Source: JAZFYD01 sp036443405
GTDB lineage: Bacteria; Planctomycetota; PLA2
Assembly (NCBI GenBank): GCA_036443405.1
Contig: JAZFYD010000243.1
Location: 3,056-67,055, forward strand
Reading direction: 5' to 3'
DNA length: 64,000 bases
The notes below the pieces were generated by a model. It had not been told where the DNA came from and did not search any database. It was given only the letters and a program-made list of their open reading frames with translations. This document shows positions 28,884 to 41,951 of this stretch, piece after piece. The position numbers and the translations under genes are program-made. Every line of letters starts with the position of its first letter. Position 1 is the first letter of the stretch.

Positions 28884-29390
28884 CTATTTCCTGAGCTCCT
28901 TCGACCTCTGCTTGTTCCAGAGGCGCTTCATATCGTCTCGCGTGAACTCGGAGAGGTCCTTGTACGAGGAGATCTTCAAGTCGTAGTCGATCTTGCGCGC
29001 CGCCACAAACTGCAGACCCTTCCGGCGAAGGAAGCGATACGCGAGCAGTTGGTCGTGTTCAGAATCGATCAAAAACAAGATGGACTCGCCGCTGCCCACA
29101 GGGGACGTCACCGCGACGAATCGGTTGTTGCTGTTGGAGTCCGATGCCGTCGGCGGGACCGCCCGTCCGTCGAGGCCAGGCCGGTAATTCACCGTCGGCT
29201 CCTTGCCCGCCCCGGGGGGAACGGACGAGTCGCCGCCAGGATTGGCGATCGTGCCGCCATCTTGGGCCGACGCCGCCGGGAGTACGTCGACGTCGAACGC
29301 GTCCACGCCTTGCCCTCCGAGGACTAGCCCGAGACAGAAGACGAGTGCCGCGCCAAGCGCCGCAATGATGTAGTCGCGAGAGTCGCGCAT
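28884..29390 (-). CDS. Single-pass membrane protein, function unknown
   Basis: 168 residues from ATG 29390 (AAAGGT site upstream). A transmembrane helix is at residues 7-27; a Gly/Pro/Ser-rich linker and a C-terminal alpha/beta part follow (FVAVTSPVGSGESILFLIDS and LLAYRFLRRKGLQFVAARK). The topology suggests the C-terminal domain is outside the cytoplasm. It sits 44 bp upstream of the HTH/membrane gene on the same strand. The 236 bp upstream (29391-29626) hold no gene; only short GC hairpins are visible. Confidence 0.7.
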   Translation of the reverse strand: MRDSRDYIIAALGAALVFCLGLVLGGQGVDAFDVDVLPAASAQDGGTIANPGGDSSVPPGAGKEPTVNYRPGLDGRAVPPTASDSNSNNRFVAVTSPVGSGESILFLIDSEHDQLLAYRFLRRKGLQFVAARKIDYDLKISSYKDLSEFTRDDMKRLWNKQRSKELRK

Positions 29391-29626
29391 CGCTACCTTT
29401 CTGCCTGAACCTCCCTGGGTTGCCTCGTACGTCACGCCCCGGCCCCCACGCGGGGTCCGGCGAGCGCGATATTGGACCAACTTCGATTCAGGCGATCAAC
29501 CCCCATGCGGAGGACCCCGCAGAATGGGTCGGCGCGGTCACGTGCGGGTCACCGAATCTGCCCGGCCGGCCGACAATTTCCGGACGATGGAAATCCCCGG
29601 ACCAAATCGGGACCTCTGGAGCAAAA

Positions 29627-31057
<1,431 letters not shown>

Positions 31058-31081
31058 GTGCTGAGCCTACTCTGTTTTCTT

Positions 31082-31107
31082 GCCCAACGGCTGACGCCGT
31101 TGGAGCC
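31082..31107. repeat. Palindromic repeat copy upstream of the histidine kinase
   Basis: A perfect copy of the core, 25 bp upstream of the kinase start codon, where it would lie in the 5' untranslated region or promoter. Confidence 0.9.
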
Positions 31108-31158
31108 TCTGGTCTGGACGTTTTGATGAGGCGGCGAGGGGTTCCGGGTTTGCGCTTT

Positions 31159-31185
31159 GCCCAACGGCTGACGCCGTTGGAAGCC
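31159..31185. repeat. Palindromic repeat copy, second in the same gap
   Basis: Perfect core with a 1-nt insertion in the flank (GGAAGCC instead of GGAGCC), same orientation as the copy at 31082. Confidence 0.9.
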
Positions 31186-31366
31186 ACGCAGGCGCTGCCT
31201 TTGAGATGGATGCGTGCCTGCTTGCGCCGCGGGCGGCGCCGTACAACTCCGACGAGGATCAAGTTCCGCGCCGGCGACTGGACAACGCCGGACGCTCGAA
31301 CCCCATCGCTCCACGCTATATGCGGGGCCGGTCACCCGATCATTCCTCAGACGCTGCGAACGCACC

Positions 31367-31421
31367 GCTCCAACGGCGTCAGCCGTTGGGCCAACAACAC
31401 TGCGGCGTCAGCCGTTGGGCC
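31367..31421. repeat. Compound palindromic repeat downstream of pilC
   Basis: Full copy at 31367-31392 (exact core), spacer, truncated copy at 31402-31421. The truncated copy begins 8 bp after the pilC stop. The arrangement and spacer match those at 9108-9162. Confidence 0.9.
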
Positions 31422-31428
31422 AACCGCA

Positions 31429-32562
31429 CTACCCTCCGCTGAGCGAATCGAGGATGCTGAGCAGCGGCAGGAACAGCGCCAAGACGATGGCGAACACCGC
31501 GCCGCCCATCACAACGATCAGGAGCGGCTCGAGCAGCGACGTGAGGCTGTTGACGGCGACGTCGACCTCCTCGTCGTAGTTGTCCGCGACCTTGATCAGC
31601 ATCTTGTCGAGTTCACCGGTCTTCTCGCCGACGTCGATCATGTTCACGACCAGATCGTCGAAGATCTTGACCTTGGTGCTCGCGAGGGGCTCCGCGATGG
31701 ATTCACCCTCCTTGATCGCCTCGTAGACCGCGTTGATCGCGCGCTCCATGACCGCGTTGCCGACCGCGCCCTTGACGATGTCCAGGGCCTCGAGAATCGG
31801 AACACCTGAATTGATCAGGGTACCGAAGGTCCGCGTGAAGCGGGCGACAAGCACCTTTTTGTAGAGCGTGCCGGCGATCGGCATGCGCATCTTCAATTCG
31901 TCGAGGAAGTAGCGCCCCCCGGCCGACATGCGGATCAGGCGCGGCAGACCCCAGATCACAAAGAACATGATCATCAGGAACGCCCACCAGTACTGCACGA
32001 GCCACCGGCTCAGGTTCATCATGAACTTCGTGATGCCGGGCAGGCCCTCCGCGCCGCTCGGGAGACTCTTGAACACCTCCTCGAACTTGGGCACGACGCT
32101 GGTCATGATGAACAGGAGGATCAGAACGATCACGATCATGACGGCGATCGGATACATCGCCGCACCCTTCACGCGCCTCCGCAGTTTCTCGCTCTTCTCC
32201 TTGAAGAACGCGAGACGCGAGAGGATCACGTCCAAGACACCACCGGCCTCGCCGGCGCGCACCATGTTGACGTACAAGCCGTCGAACACGCGCGGGTGCT
32301 TGGCCAAGGCCTCCGAAAGCGAAGAGCCGGACTCGACATCGTCGGTCACGGCCACGAGCACGTTCTTGAAGTAGCCCTTGGGGAGCTGACCTTCGAGAAT
32401 CTTCAGACAGGAGACGATCGGAAGACCCGCGTCCTGCAGGGTGGAGAGTTGGCTCGTAAACGTGGTGAGCTGCTTCTCCGAAACACCCAGGCCGAATCCA
32501 CCTGCCTTGGCGGGTTTCGCGGCCACCGCAGTGGCGGACTTTTTGGTCATCTTCCCGGCCAT
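31429..32562 (-). CDS. pilC: Type II secretion/type IV pilus inner-membrane protein (PilC/GspF)
   Basis: 377 residues with two GspF domains, each preceding hydrophobic helices (about 143-165, 195-215 and 345-370). ESGSSLSEALAKHPRVF, VNMVRAGEAGG, and in the second domain EGESIAEPL and VNMIDVGEKTGELD are characteristic. It forms the inner-membrane platform driven by PilB and PilT ATPases. Start ATG 32562, AAAGGA upstream. Last gene of a pilus operon after two PilB-type ATPases and PilT; a 217-bp structured gap precedes it. Confidence 0.93.
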   Translation of the reverse strand: MAGKMTKKSATAVAAKPAKAGGFGLGVSEKQLTTFTSQLSTLQDAGLPIVSCLKILEGQLPKGYFKNVLVAVTDDVESGSSLSEALAKHPRVFDGLYVNMVRAGEAGGVLDVILSRLAFFKEKSEKLRRRVKGAAMYPIAVMIVIVLILLFIMTSVVPKFEEVFKSLPSGAEGLPGITKFMMNLSRWLVQYWWAFLMIMFFVIWGLPRLIRMSAGGRYFLDELKMRMPIAGTLYKKVLVARFTRTFGTLINSGVPILEALDIVKGAVGNAVMERAINAVYEAIKEGESIAEPLASTKVKIFDDLVVNMIDVGEKTGELDKMLIKVADNYDEEVDVAVNSLTSLLEPLLIVVMGGAVFAIVLALFLPLLSILDSLSGG

Positions 32563-32779
32563 CGGTGCATTCCTTTCGCTGCCAAGGTCTTTAGTCCCAA
32601 CTGATCTGGGTCTGGGACTACAGACCCGAATCCGCCCGGAAACTTTCCGGTCCGCGGGTTCGGGCCAACATCTTTCCTGACACGACCGGGAAACGCAACA
32701 CGGTTGTGAAGAGCCTGCGAATCCGTCTCCAGGACGGCCCGATTCGGCTCAGCCTAACGAATGCGCCTCGGCGGCCCTG
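32563..32779 (-). other. Structured intercistronic region before pilC
   Basis: No gene. Several hairpins lie in series: 32592-32599 with 32613-32620 (8 bp); 32625-32635 with 32654-32664 (11 positions, one wobble), enclosing CCGGA/TCCGG; and, further right, CGAAT/ATTCG with inner CCGTC/GACGG near 32718-32744. GGGTCT (32608-32613) can pair with AGACCC (32622-32627), competing with the first two. It may set expression of pilC relative to the ATPases; it does not match any riboswitch I can recognise. Confidence 0.5.
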
Positions 32780-34525
32780 TCAGAGCGTCTGCATGGTCTC
32801 CCGGAGGACCTCCTCAACGGTGGTCGACTGGTCGAAAATGGCCAACATGCCGCTCTCGCGGAGGGTGCGCATGCCTTGCTCACGGGCCCGCGTCCGAATC
32901 TGCGAGATCGGCGCGCCATCCATGATTTGGTCCTTGATCGCGTCGTTCACGATCATGAACTCAAACAGCGCCAGACGGCCCTTGTAGCCCGTTCCATTGC
33001 ATTTCTCGCACCCCTTGCCGTAGGCGAATTTCTTCCCGGCGGCCAGGTCCCGCTCGAGCTCCAACTCGCGCATGACCTCGAGGCTGGGCTCGTAAAGCTC
33101 CTTGCAGTCCGGGCAAATTCGGCGCACCAGGCGCTGGGCGATGACGGCTTCCAAGGTCGCGGCGATCAGAAACGGCTCGGCGCCGACGTCCACCAAACGG
33201 ACGATCGCAAGCGGCGCGTCGTTGGTATGCAGGGTCGAAAACACGACGTGGCCGGTCAGTGACGCCTCGATGACGATCTGCGCCGTGTCCTTGTCGCGAA
33301 TCTCGCCGACGAGGATCATGTCCGGGTCCTGGCGAAGGATCGAGCGCAGGCACGCGGAGTAGGTGACCCCGATATCCTCGTTGATCTGCACCTGAACCAC
33401 GCCCTCGAGGTCGTATTCGACCGGATCCTCGGTCGTGATGATCTTGACCGAGACGTCGTTCGCGTGGTTGAGGCCGGCGTAGAGCGTCGTCGTCTTGCCC
33501 GAGCCTGTCGGGCCGGTCACCAGGATGACGCCGTGCGGAAGGTTGATGAGTTCCTTGAATTTTTTGACTTCGTCGTCGCGAAGGCCGATCTGGTCCAGCT
33601 CGAGGCTGACCACCGAGCGGTCGAGAACGCGCATCACGCATGATTCACCGAACATCGTCGGTAGCGTGGAGACACGCATGTCGACCGGGCGGCCGCCGAT
33701 CGCGAGGTCGATGCGGCCATCTTGCGGCACGCGGGTCTCGGAGATGTCGAGACCGCTCATGACCTTTACGCGGCTGATCAACGCGGTCGCCAAGTGCAGC
33801 GGCGGCGCTTCGAGTTCGTAAAGCACGCCATCCACGCGGTAGCGGATCTTGAACTCGTCCTCGAACGGCTCGAGGTGGATGTCCGACGCGCGGTCGCGGA
33901 TCGCCTGGTAGAGGATGTAGTTGAGCAGCTTGCGGACCGGCGCCGAGTTCGCCATCTCCTCGGCGTCATCGAGGTCGGTCACGGCTCCGACGCCGATGCG
34001 CGTGGACTTGCGCTGCCGCGGCGCGGCGGCATCCTCCTCGATCTCCTTGAGAATCGAGGACATCACCTGTTCCTCGCGGCCGTACGCCTTCTCGATGGCC
34101 GCCATGATCTGGTCCGCAGGCGCCACGACACCCTTCACCTCGCAGTTCGCGGTGAACCGGATGTCGTCGAGTGCGGACTTGTTCATCGGATCCGCCATCG
34201 CGACGGTGAGCGTGGTCCCGTCGAACAAAACGGGCATGAACTGGAACGGCCGCGCGATGGCCTCGTCAACCTTCGCGATGGCGTCTTTCTGCGGCTCTAA
34301 CGTCGAAAGATCAATGACCTCCATGCCCGACTGCGTTCCGAGCGCCATCTGGAGTTGGGACTCGTCGATGTGGCCCTGACGAACGAGGATCTGGCCGATC
34401 TGGCCGCCGTCTTTTTTCTGCGTCTGCAGCGCTTCCTGAACCTGCCCCTCGTGGATGACACGCATGTCCTTGAGGACCTGGCCGAGCAGCTTCTTACGTA
34501 CTGAGTGACGAGTGGGTGCAGCCAT
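32780..34525 (-). CDS. Type IV pilus/type II secretion assembly ATPase (PilB/GspE), second copy
   Basis: 581 residues. The N-terminal MshEN/GspE-N domain is at about 10-155. The ATPase part has GPTGSGKTTTL (Walker A), LRQDPDMILVGEIRD (Walker B region), GHVVFSTLHTNDA (His box) and a tetracysteine zinc site CPDC ... CEKC. It powers pilus or pseudopilus polymerisation on the cytoplasmic face of PilC. Directly follows pilT (2-nt gap between pilT stop and this start). Two PilB paralogues in one operon suggest distinct assembly modes. Confidence 0.93.
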   Translation of the reverse strand: MAAPTRHSVRKKLLGQVLKDMRVIHEGQVQEALQTQKKDGGQIGQILVRQGHIDESQLQMALGTQSGMEVIDLSTLEPQKDAIAKVDEAIARPFQFMPVLFDGTTLTVAMADPMNKSALDDIRFTANCEVKGVVAPADQIMAAIEKAYGREEQVMSSILKEIEEDAAAPRQRKSTRIGVGAVTDLDDAEEMANSAPVRKLLNYILYQAIRDRASDIHLEPFEDEFKIRYRVDGVLYELEAPPLHLATALISRVKVMSGLDISETRVPQDGRIDLAIGGRPVDMRVSTLPTMFGESCVMRVLDRSVVSLELDQIGLRDDEVKKFKELINLPHGVILVTGPTGSGKTTTLYAGLNHANDVSVKIITTEDPVEYDLEGVVQVQINEDIGVTYSACLRSILRQDPDMILVGEIRDKDTAQIVIEASLTGHVVFSTLHTNDAPLAIVRLVDVGAEPFLIAATLEAVIAQRLVRRICPDCKELYEPSLEVMRELELERDLAAGKKFAYGKGCEKCNGTGYKGRLALFEFMIVNDAIKDQIMDGAPISQIRTRAREQGMRTLRESGMLAIFDQSTTVEEVLRETMQTL

Positions 34526-34527
34526 GA

Positions 34528-35580
34528 TTACAGCGCTTCGATCTTCTGGGCGAAGCTGCGCGGGTCCTGGCAGCGGATCTGCGCCGTTTCCTTGCTGATC
34601 TTTCCGGTCTTGACGTAATCCAAAAGCATGTCGTCCAGGAGGAACATGCCGAGGTTTTTGGAAGTCTGAATGGTGGACGGGATCTTGAACGTCTCCGCCT
34701 TGCGGATGTGGTTCTCGATCGCGGGACTCATGATCATGACCTCGAACGCGGCGATGACGCCGCTCTTGTCCTCGCGGGGCATCAGGACCTGTGAGATGAC
34801 CGCGAGGATCGACACCGACAGCTGCACGCGGATCTGCTCCTGCTGGTCCGCGGGGAACTGATCGATGATGCGGTCCATCGTGCGGGCGGACCCCGTCGTG
34901 TGCAGAGTGCCGAACACCAAGTGACCGGTTTCCGCCGCGGTGATCGCGGTGGAGATCGTCTCCATGTCGCGCATCTCACCGAGCAGGATGACGTCCGGAT
35001 CCTGACGAAGCGCGCGCCGCAGACCCTCGGCGAAAGTCGGCAGGTCGACACCGATTTCGCGCTGGTTCACGATCGATTTCTTGTGCTGGTGGTGGTACTC
35101 GATCGGGTCCTCGATCGTGATGATGTGGCGATCGAGGTTTTCGTTGACGTTGTCGATCATCGTCGCCAGCGTCGTCGTTTTGCCTGAGCCCGTGGGGCCG
35201 GTGACCAGAATCAGCCCGCGCGGGCGATCGCAAAGCGCCTGCACCTCGATCGGCAGGCCGATCTCTTCAAACGTCAGCAAACGGCTCGGGATCAAGCGGC
35301 AGACCATCGCCGCGTGACCGCGCTGGCGGAAGATCGCGACGCGGAAACGGGCCCGGGTGCCGTGGGCGTGGCCGAAGTCGGCGCTCCCCCGCTCCCGAAA
35401 CTCGGTCATCATCCGCTCGGGCGCGATCTGTTCCACGAGTGTCATCGTGTCTTCGGACGTGAGCGCCGGATGCCGCACGTCCCGAAGGCGGCTGTGCTTG
35501 CGCACGACAGGCGGACGCCCAACGGTGATGTGAACGTCCGACGCGCCTTCCTCGACCATCAGGTCGAAGAGCTGATTCAT
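34528..35580 (-). CDS. pilT: Pilus retraction ATPase PilT
   Basis: 350 residues from ATG 35580; a GTG at 35592 would add four residues and overlaps the upstream stop by 1 nt. PilT-like start (ASDVHITVGRPP), Walker A GPTGSGKT at 128-135, LRQDPDVILLGEMRDMETI and GHLVFGTLHTTGSARTMDRIIDQFP (hallmark of PilT). No zinc tetracysteine, as expected. It drives pilus depolymerisation, giving twitching motility or DNA uptake. Between two PilB-type genes. Confidence 0.93.
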   Translation of the reverse strand: MNQLFDLMVEEGASDVHITVGRPPVVRKHSRLRDVRHPALTSEDTMTLVEQIAPERMMTEFRERGSADFGHAHGTRARFRVAIFRQRGHAAMVCRLIPSRLLTFEEIGLPIEVQALCDRPRGLILVTGPTGSGKTTTLATMIDNVNENLDRHIITIEDPIEYHHQHKKSIVNQREIGVDLPTFAEGLRRALRQDPDVILLGEMRDMETISTAITAAETGHLVFGTLHTTGSARTMDRIIDQFPADQQEQIRVQLSVSILAVISQVLMPREDKSGVIAAFEVMIMSPAIENHIRKAETFKIPSTIQTSKNLGMFLLDDMLLDYVKTGKISKETAQIRCQDPRSFAQKIEAL

Positions 35581-35591
35581 TCCGATGAGCA

Positions 35592-37271
35592 CTAACTCGT
35601 CTCCAAAATAGCGCCGGCCACGCGCAGAATCTCGTCAACGGAGGTCTCTCCGGCCAGGATCTTCCGTACCCCGTCTTCGCGCAGCGTGATCATCCCGCAT
35701 GACGCACGGGCTTGTTCGCGAAGCTCGATGGCCGATGCGCCGTTGAACGTCAGGTCGCGCATCCGGCTATCCATCTCGAAGAGTTCGAAGATGGCGCGCC
35801 GGCCGCGATACCCCTCGTGGCGGCACTCCGCGCACCCTACGGCTTTGTAGAGCGTCCGGTCGCCGATCATCTCGGACGTGAGTCCGAGCCCGCGCAGCTT
35901 GATCTTGTCGTGCTCCCACGGCGCCTTGCAGTTGTCACAGAGCATGCGGACGAGGCGCTGGGCCATCACCGCGAGCACCGCCGTGGACACCAGGAACGGT
36001 TTCACTCCGATGTCGATGAGGCGCGTGATCGCGGAGGTCGCATCATTGGTGTGAAGGGTGGAAAACACCAAGTGGCCCGTCAGCGCGGCCTGAATCGCGA
36101 TCTCCGCCGTCTCCATGTCGCGGATCTCACCGACCAGGATGATGTTGGGCGCCTGGCGCAGCATCGAACGCAGAATGCGCGCGAAGGTGAGGCCGATGTT
36201 GTGGCGCACCTCACACTGGTTGATGCCCTTCAAGTGGTATTCCACCGGGTTTTCGGCGGTGATGATCTTGACGTTGGGCTTGTTGAGCATGCCCAGCGCG
36301 GCGTAGAGCGTCGTCGTCTTGCCCGAGCCGGTCGGCCCCGTGACCAGGAAAACGCCGTTCGGCTTGCGGATGATGCGGTCGAAGCGTGCGTGATCCTCGG
36401 TGTGAAAACCGAGCTTTGCCAGCCCGACCAGGGCGGTCTCCTTGTCCAGGAGACGCATGACGAGCGATTCGCCATGAGTCGCGGGCAGCGCCGAGACACG
36501 AACGTCGATGGGACGGCCCAGCAAATTCACGCCGATGCGGCCATCCTGCGGCTTGCGCTTTTCGGCGATGTCCATCCTCGCCATGATCTTCAATCGGCTG
36601 AGAACCGAGCCCTGGATGTCTTTCGGAAGCGATTTCGCCTCGTGACAGAGCCCGTCCACGCGGAATCGGATCCGCACGCGGTCCACCATTGGTTCGACGT
36701 GGATATCCGATGCCCGGGCCCGCAGGGCCTCCTCCAGCATCTGGTGCACGAGGCGGATGATCGGTGCGTCTTCGTCGTCGTCGTCCGACGGCGGGCCGCT
36801 GGCCACCGCTGCGGCACCCTTGGCTTCGACCTTCTCGCCGACGCCGTAGTACTCGGCTTTGGCGTTGGTCTGGGCCGACGGGGTCGTCAGCGCGACGCGC
36901 ACGTCCAGATTGAGGACGAATTGGAGCCCGTCGGCCTGATAAACGGCCGCGGGGTCTCGAATGGCGAGGATCAGCTGCTTAGCGCCCTGCTTCTTCACAG
37001 GGACGACGTCGTACTCCTCGACGGTGCTCTTTTCGACCAGTGCGATCGTCTCGGCGGGGAGTTTGACCTTGGAGAGGTCGATAAAGGGGAGCTTGTTCTG
37101 GCGGCAAAGGGCGCGCGCAACCTGCTCCTCGCTGAGCATGTTGAGTTCGACGAGCGCTTCCCCGATGCGGGATCCCGTGCGCTTGGCATGCACAAGGGCG
37201 TCGTCGATCTTGGCCTGCGTGACCAAGTTCATCTCGAGGAGGATCTCCCCGAGTCTCTTTCTCGGCTCCAC
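35592..37271 (-). CDS. pilB: Type IV pilus/type II secretion assembly ATPase (PilB/GspE), first copy
   Basis: 559 residues. N-terminal GspE-N domain (1-145), then the ATPase with GPTGSGKTTTLYA, GHLVFSTLHTNDA and tetracysteine CDNC ... CAEC. The Asp-box segment reads LRQAPNIILVGEIRD: the usual DPD is APN, so one acidic residue near the metal site is missing, as in some paralogues. The start GTG 37271 has AGGAGA upstream. First gene of the pilus operon, divergent from a lipoprotein gene. Confidence 0.92.
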   Translation of the reverse strand: MEPRKRLGEILLEMNLVTQAKIDDALVHAKRTGSRIGEALVELNMLSEEQVARALCRQNKLPFIDLSKVKLPAETIALVEKSTVEEYDVVPVKKQGAKQLILAIRDPAAVYQADGLQFVLNLDVRVALTTPSAQTNAKAEYYGVGEKVEAKGAAAVASGPPSDDDDEDAPIIRLVHQMLEEALRARASDIHVEPMVDRVRIRFRVDGLCHEAKSLPKDIQGSVLSRLKIMARMDIAEKRKPQDGRIGVNLLGRPIDVRVSALPATHGESLVMRLLDKETALVGLAKLGFHTEDHARFDRIIRKPNGVFLVTGPTGSGKTTTLYAALGMLNKPNVKIITAENPVEYHLKGINQCEVRHNIGLTFARILRSMLRQAPNIILVGEIRDMETAEIAIQAALTGHLVFSTLHTNDATSAITRLIDIGVKPFLVSTAVLAVMAQRLVRMLCDNCKAPWEHDKIKLRGLGLTSEMIGDRTLYKAVGCAECRHEGYRGRRAIFELFEMDSRMRDLTFNGASAIELREQARASCGMITLREDGVRKILAGETSVDEILRVAGAILETS

Positions 37272-37435
37272 TTATGCTCTCCTTCCTGCGCAAGCCCCGG
37301 ACACAGACCCTGAGCCCGCGGAGCAGCCCCCTAGTATTGGCGTACTCGGATGTAAGTCAATCAAGGCCCTGAAGATGCGCGGGGGAACAGAGATACGAGC
37401 GGTGAGACCCCGTCTTTCCATAGAATGCGCGGACG

Positions 37436-38119
37436 ATGCGGATGGAACGGGCTTCGACGGCAATCTTGGCGGCGGCGCTCGCCTTTTCGGCGGCGGCATG
37501 TTGCGCGCCTCCCCGTATCGATGACCGCAGCACACCGGACAAGGCATATCTGACGTTTCGAGACGCGGTCTCCCACGACGAGGTCCGGCGGGAGTACGAG
37601 TGCCTCAGCCCCCATCTGCGGCGCTCGCTGTCCGTCCGCAGTCCGGCGGATTGGTCGGATCTGCGCGCGATCGTGCTGACATCCGACCATCTGGTCATCC
37701 GTGGGATCAAGAGTTCGGATCCCGAGGGCGAACCGCGGGTGGAGGGAAAACGCGCCGAGTTGGACCTCAGTTTTCCGTTCGGGATCCGCGGAAGGGTCTG
37801 GCTGACGCAGAACGTGGTCGTGCAGGTCCGGTACGAGGGCTCCGACCACCCGCCGATCTACGGAACGCTGGAGACCCTGGATCTCGTGTTCAGTCCATCC
37901 GAGCAAGAGCGCGCCGGACCGGTGATCGGGGTCGCCGTTTCGCAGCGGCAGCTGGACGCATGGCGCGAGCAGCACGGGATCGAGATCGAAGAGGGCCGGA
38001 AGGTTCGTGCCGTCGAGATCAAGACGGAGTGGTTTTTGGACGGTTTCGAGATCGGCGGCGAGACTCCCGAATCGGTGAGCGAGTCCCGAGATCAAAAGGC
38101 CGATCAGCAGAGCCCCTGA
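37436..38119 (+). CDS. Putative lipoprotein, function unknown
   Basis: 227 residues. Signal peptide with a possible lipobox ending SAAAC (Cys22, Cys23). No known domain recognised; the body is mixed alpha/beta with FPFGIRGRVWLTQNVVVQVR. The start may be ATG 37436 or ATG 37442. Just upstream of ppdK (20 bp), possibly in one transcript, but no shared function is evident. Confidence 0.65.
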   Translation: MRMERASTAILAAALAFSAAACCAPPRIDDRSTPDKAYLTFRDAVSHDEVRREYECLSPHLRRSLSVRSPADWSDLRAIVLTSDHLVIRGIKSSDPEGEPRVEGKRAELDLSFPFGIRGRVWLTQNVVVQVRYEGSDHPPIYGTLETLDLVFSPSEQERAGPVIGVAVSQRQLDAWREQHGIEIEEGRKVRAVEIKTEWFLDGFEIGGETPESVSESRDQKADQQSP

Positions 38120-38139
38120 GTTTGGAGTAGGAGGCACCG

Positions 38140-40764
<2,625 letters not shown>

Positions 40765-40814
40765 AAGGAGCCGCAAAGGCACGAAGGCTCGCGGGAACGC
40801 GAGGAGGTGGAGCC

Positions 40815-41390
40815 ATGGCCGAGACGATCTGGAAGTACATCGCGATCACGAGTGTTGCTGCGCTGGGCATCGTCCTGCTGGTCGGGCAGGCGGCACCCGC
40901 ACAGAAAGTTCTCGAACTCAGGGAACTGAGGTTGGTCGACGAGGAAGGGAGAGTTCGTGCGCGGCTCTGGACGGGACTGGGCGCTACCAAATTCGAACTC
41001 ACCGCTCCGCAAGGCAACAACTTGTTCTATTTGAGCGTCGGGAAGAATCAATGCTCGATGAAGCTTGGCCCTCTAGGAGGTGGTCTAAAGGTGAGCACCA
41101 TTGGGGAGAACGCGAGACTTCAGCTCCAGGGCGCCGGGGGGTTCGTGAATTTGGATGCCGACGAGGACAGCAAACTCACGGTGCAATCCAACAAGATGCG
41201 CGTGGCAATCAGCACTTCAAAGGAAGGTGGGGGGGTCGGCGCAATGAGATCCGACTTCGCGGTTGGACCGGGTGAGCTGGAACGTGCGTTGCTCTACGTC
41301 TGGGCCAAGGAACGGACCGCATCGATCGAACTCCAAGACAAGGAGGGCAAGACGACTTGGGCCCAGGGACTGCCGGGAAGGGAGAAATGA
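40815..41390 (+). CDS. Signal-anchored beta-repeat protein, function unknown
   Basis: 191 residues from ATG 40815 (GGAGGTGGAG site). A hydrophobic N-terminal helix (residues 8-28) is a signal or anchor. The remainder is made of short beta-type repeats (LRLVDEEGRVRARLW and FELTAPQGNNLFYLSV), resembling planctomycete beta-helix-like surface proteins. It lies 50 bp after ppdK and before a long structured gap. Confidence 0.65.
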   Translation: MAETIWKYIAITSVAALGIVLLVGQAAPAQKVLELRELRLVDEEGRVRARLWTGLGATKFELTAPQGNNLFYLSVGKNQCSMKLGPLGGGLKVSTIGENARLQLQGAGGFVNLDADEDSKLTVQSNKMRVAISTSKEGGGVGAMRSDFAVGPGELERALLYVWAKERTASIELQDKEGKTTWAQGLPGREK

Positions 41391-41407
41391 GCACCGGCGC
41401 GGGGTTT

Positions 41408-41896
41408 GAACTCGGAGAGAACCGTTGGCTGCAAGTTCACCGTCACCGGAAGCTCGCCGCATCAGACCACGGACGGTTGCTGTTGCCGATGAGGTGCCAG
41501 GTGGCGCGGCGATCAGGCTGTGGTTGCCGCATTCCGTGGTCTGTGGCGCCGTCTTACCAGGCACCGCTGCTTTGCTGCCCGCACCGTTGTTTGTGTTACG
41601 AGCCGCGGAGGGGTCGCGCGGGTGTGGGATGTTCCCATTCGCAACACGACCACCCGCGGTCGGTGCCTGGTAAGCGGAGGGGACCGAGGCAAGTGAGCCC
41701 GAACGCGCGATAGCCGGAAAACGATCCAGCGAGTCGTTTTCCGGTGTGACCGAGTTCCCAACATCGCGTAGCACGCGCGCAGGAGAACCGAAACTGCGCA
41801 CGACGTGCCACCTGGCACCTTGCACAACCAACGCGTCCGAAGTCCCGCGGGACGGACAACCCGCCCCGGTGGGAGTCCCGAACTCGGAGAGAGCGG
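41408..41896. other. Gene-free region of nested inverted repeats
   Basis: No convincing gene. Perfect inverted pairs: 41463-41473/41533-41543 (11 bp), 41492-41505/41807-41820 (14 bp), 41554-41566/41661-41673 (13 bp), 41617-41624/41651-41658 (8 bp) and 41714-41724/41734-41744 (11 bp). GTCCCGCGGGAC (41842-41853) is a palindrome. GAACTCGGAGAGA occurs at 41408 and again at 41880, flanking the whole. It could be a structured RNA or a small non-autonomous mobile element; neither is proved. Confidence 0.6.
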
Positions 41897-41936
41897 TTCC
41901 CGACGAGTTCCCGCGCCCAGTTGCGGGGGGCGCCCC

Positions 41937-41942
41937 TATAAT
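41937..41942 (+). promoter_or_regulatory. TATAAT -10 element nine bases before yebC ATG
   Basis: An exact TATAAT ends 9 nt before the ATG at 41952. A start of transcription at the usual distance would give a leaderless or nearly leaderless mRNA. No good -35 box is at 16-18 bp and no ribosome-binding site precedes the ATG. Confidence 0.5.
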
Positions 41943-41951
41943 CCCATTCCT

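Noticed and set aside
32563..32779. Cyclic-di-GMP riboswitch before pilC
   Set aside because: The region is structured, but the conserved GEMM sequence blocks are not present.
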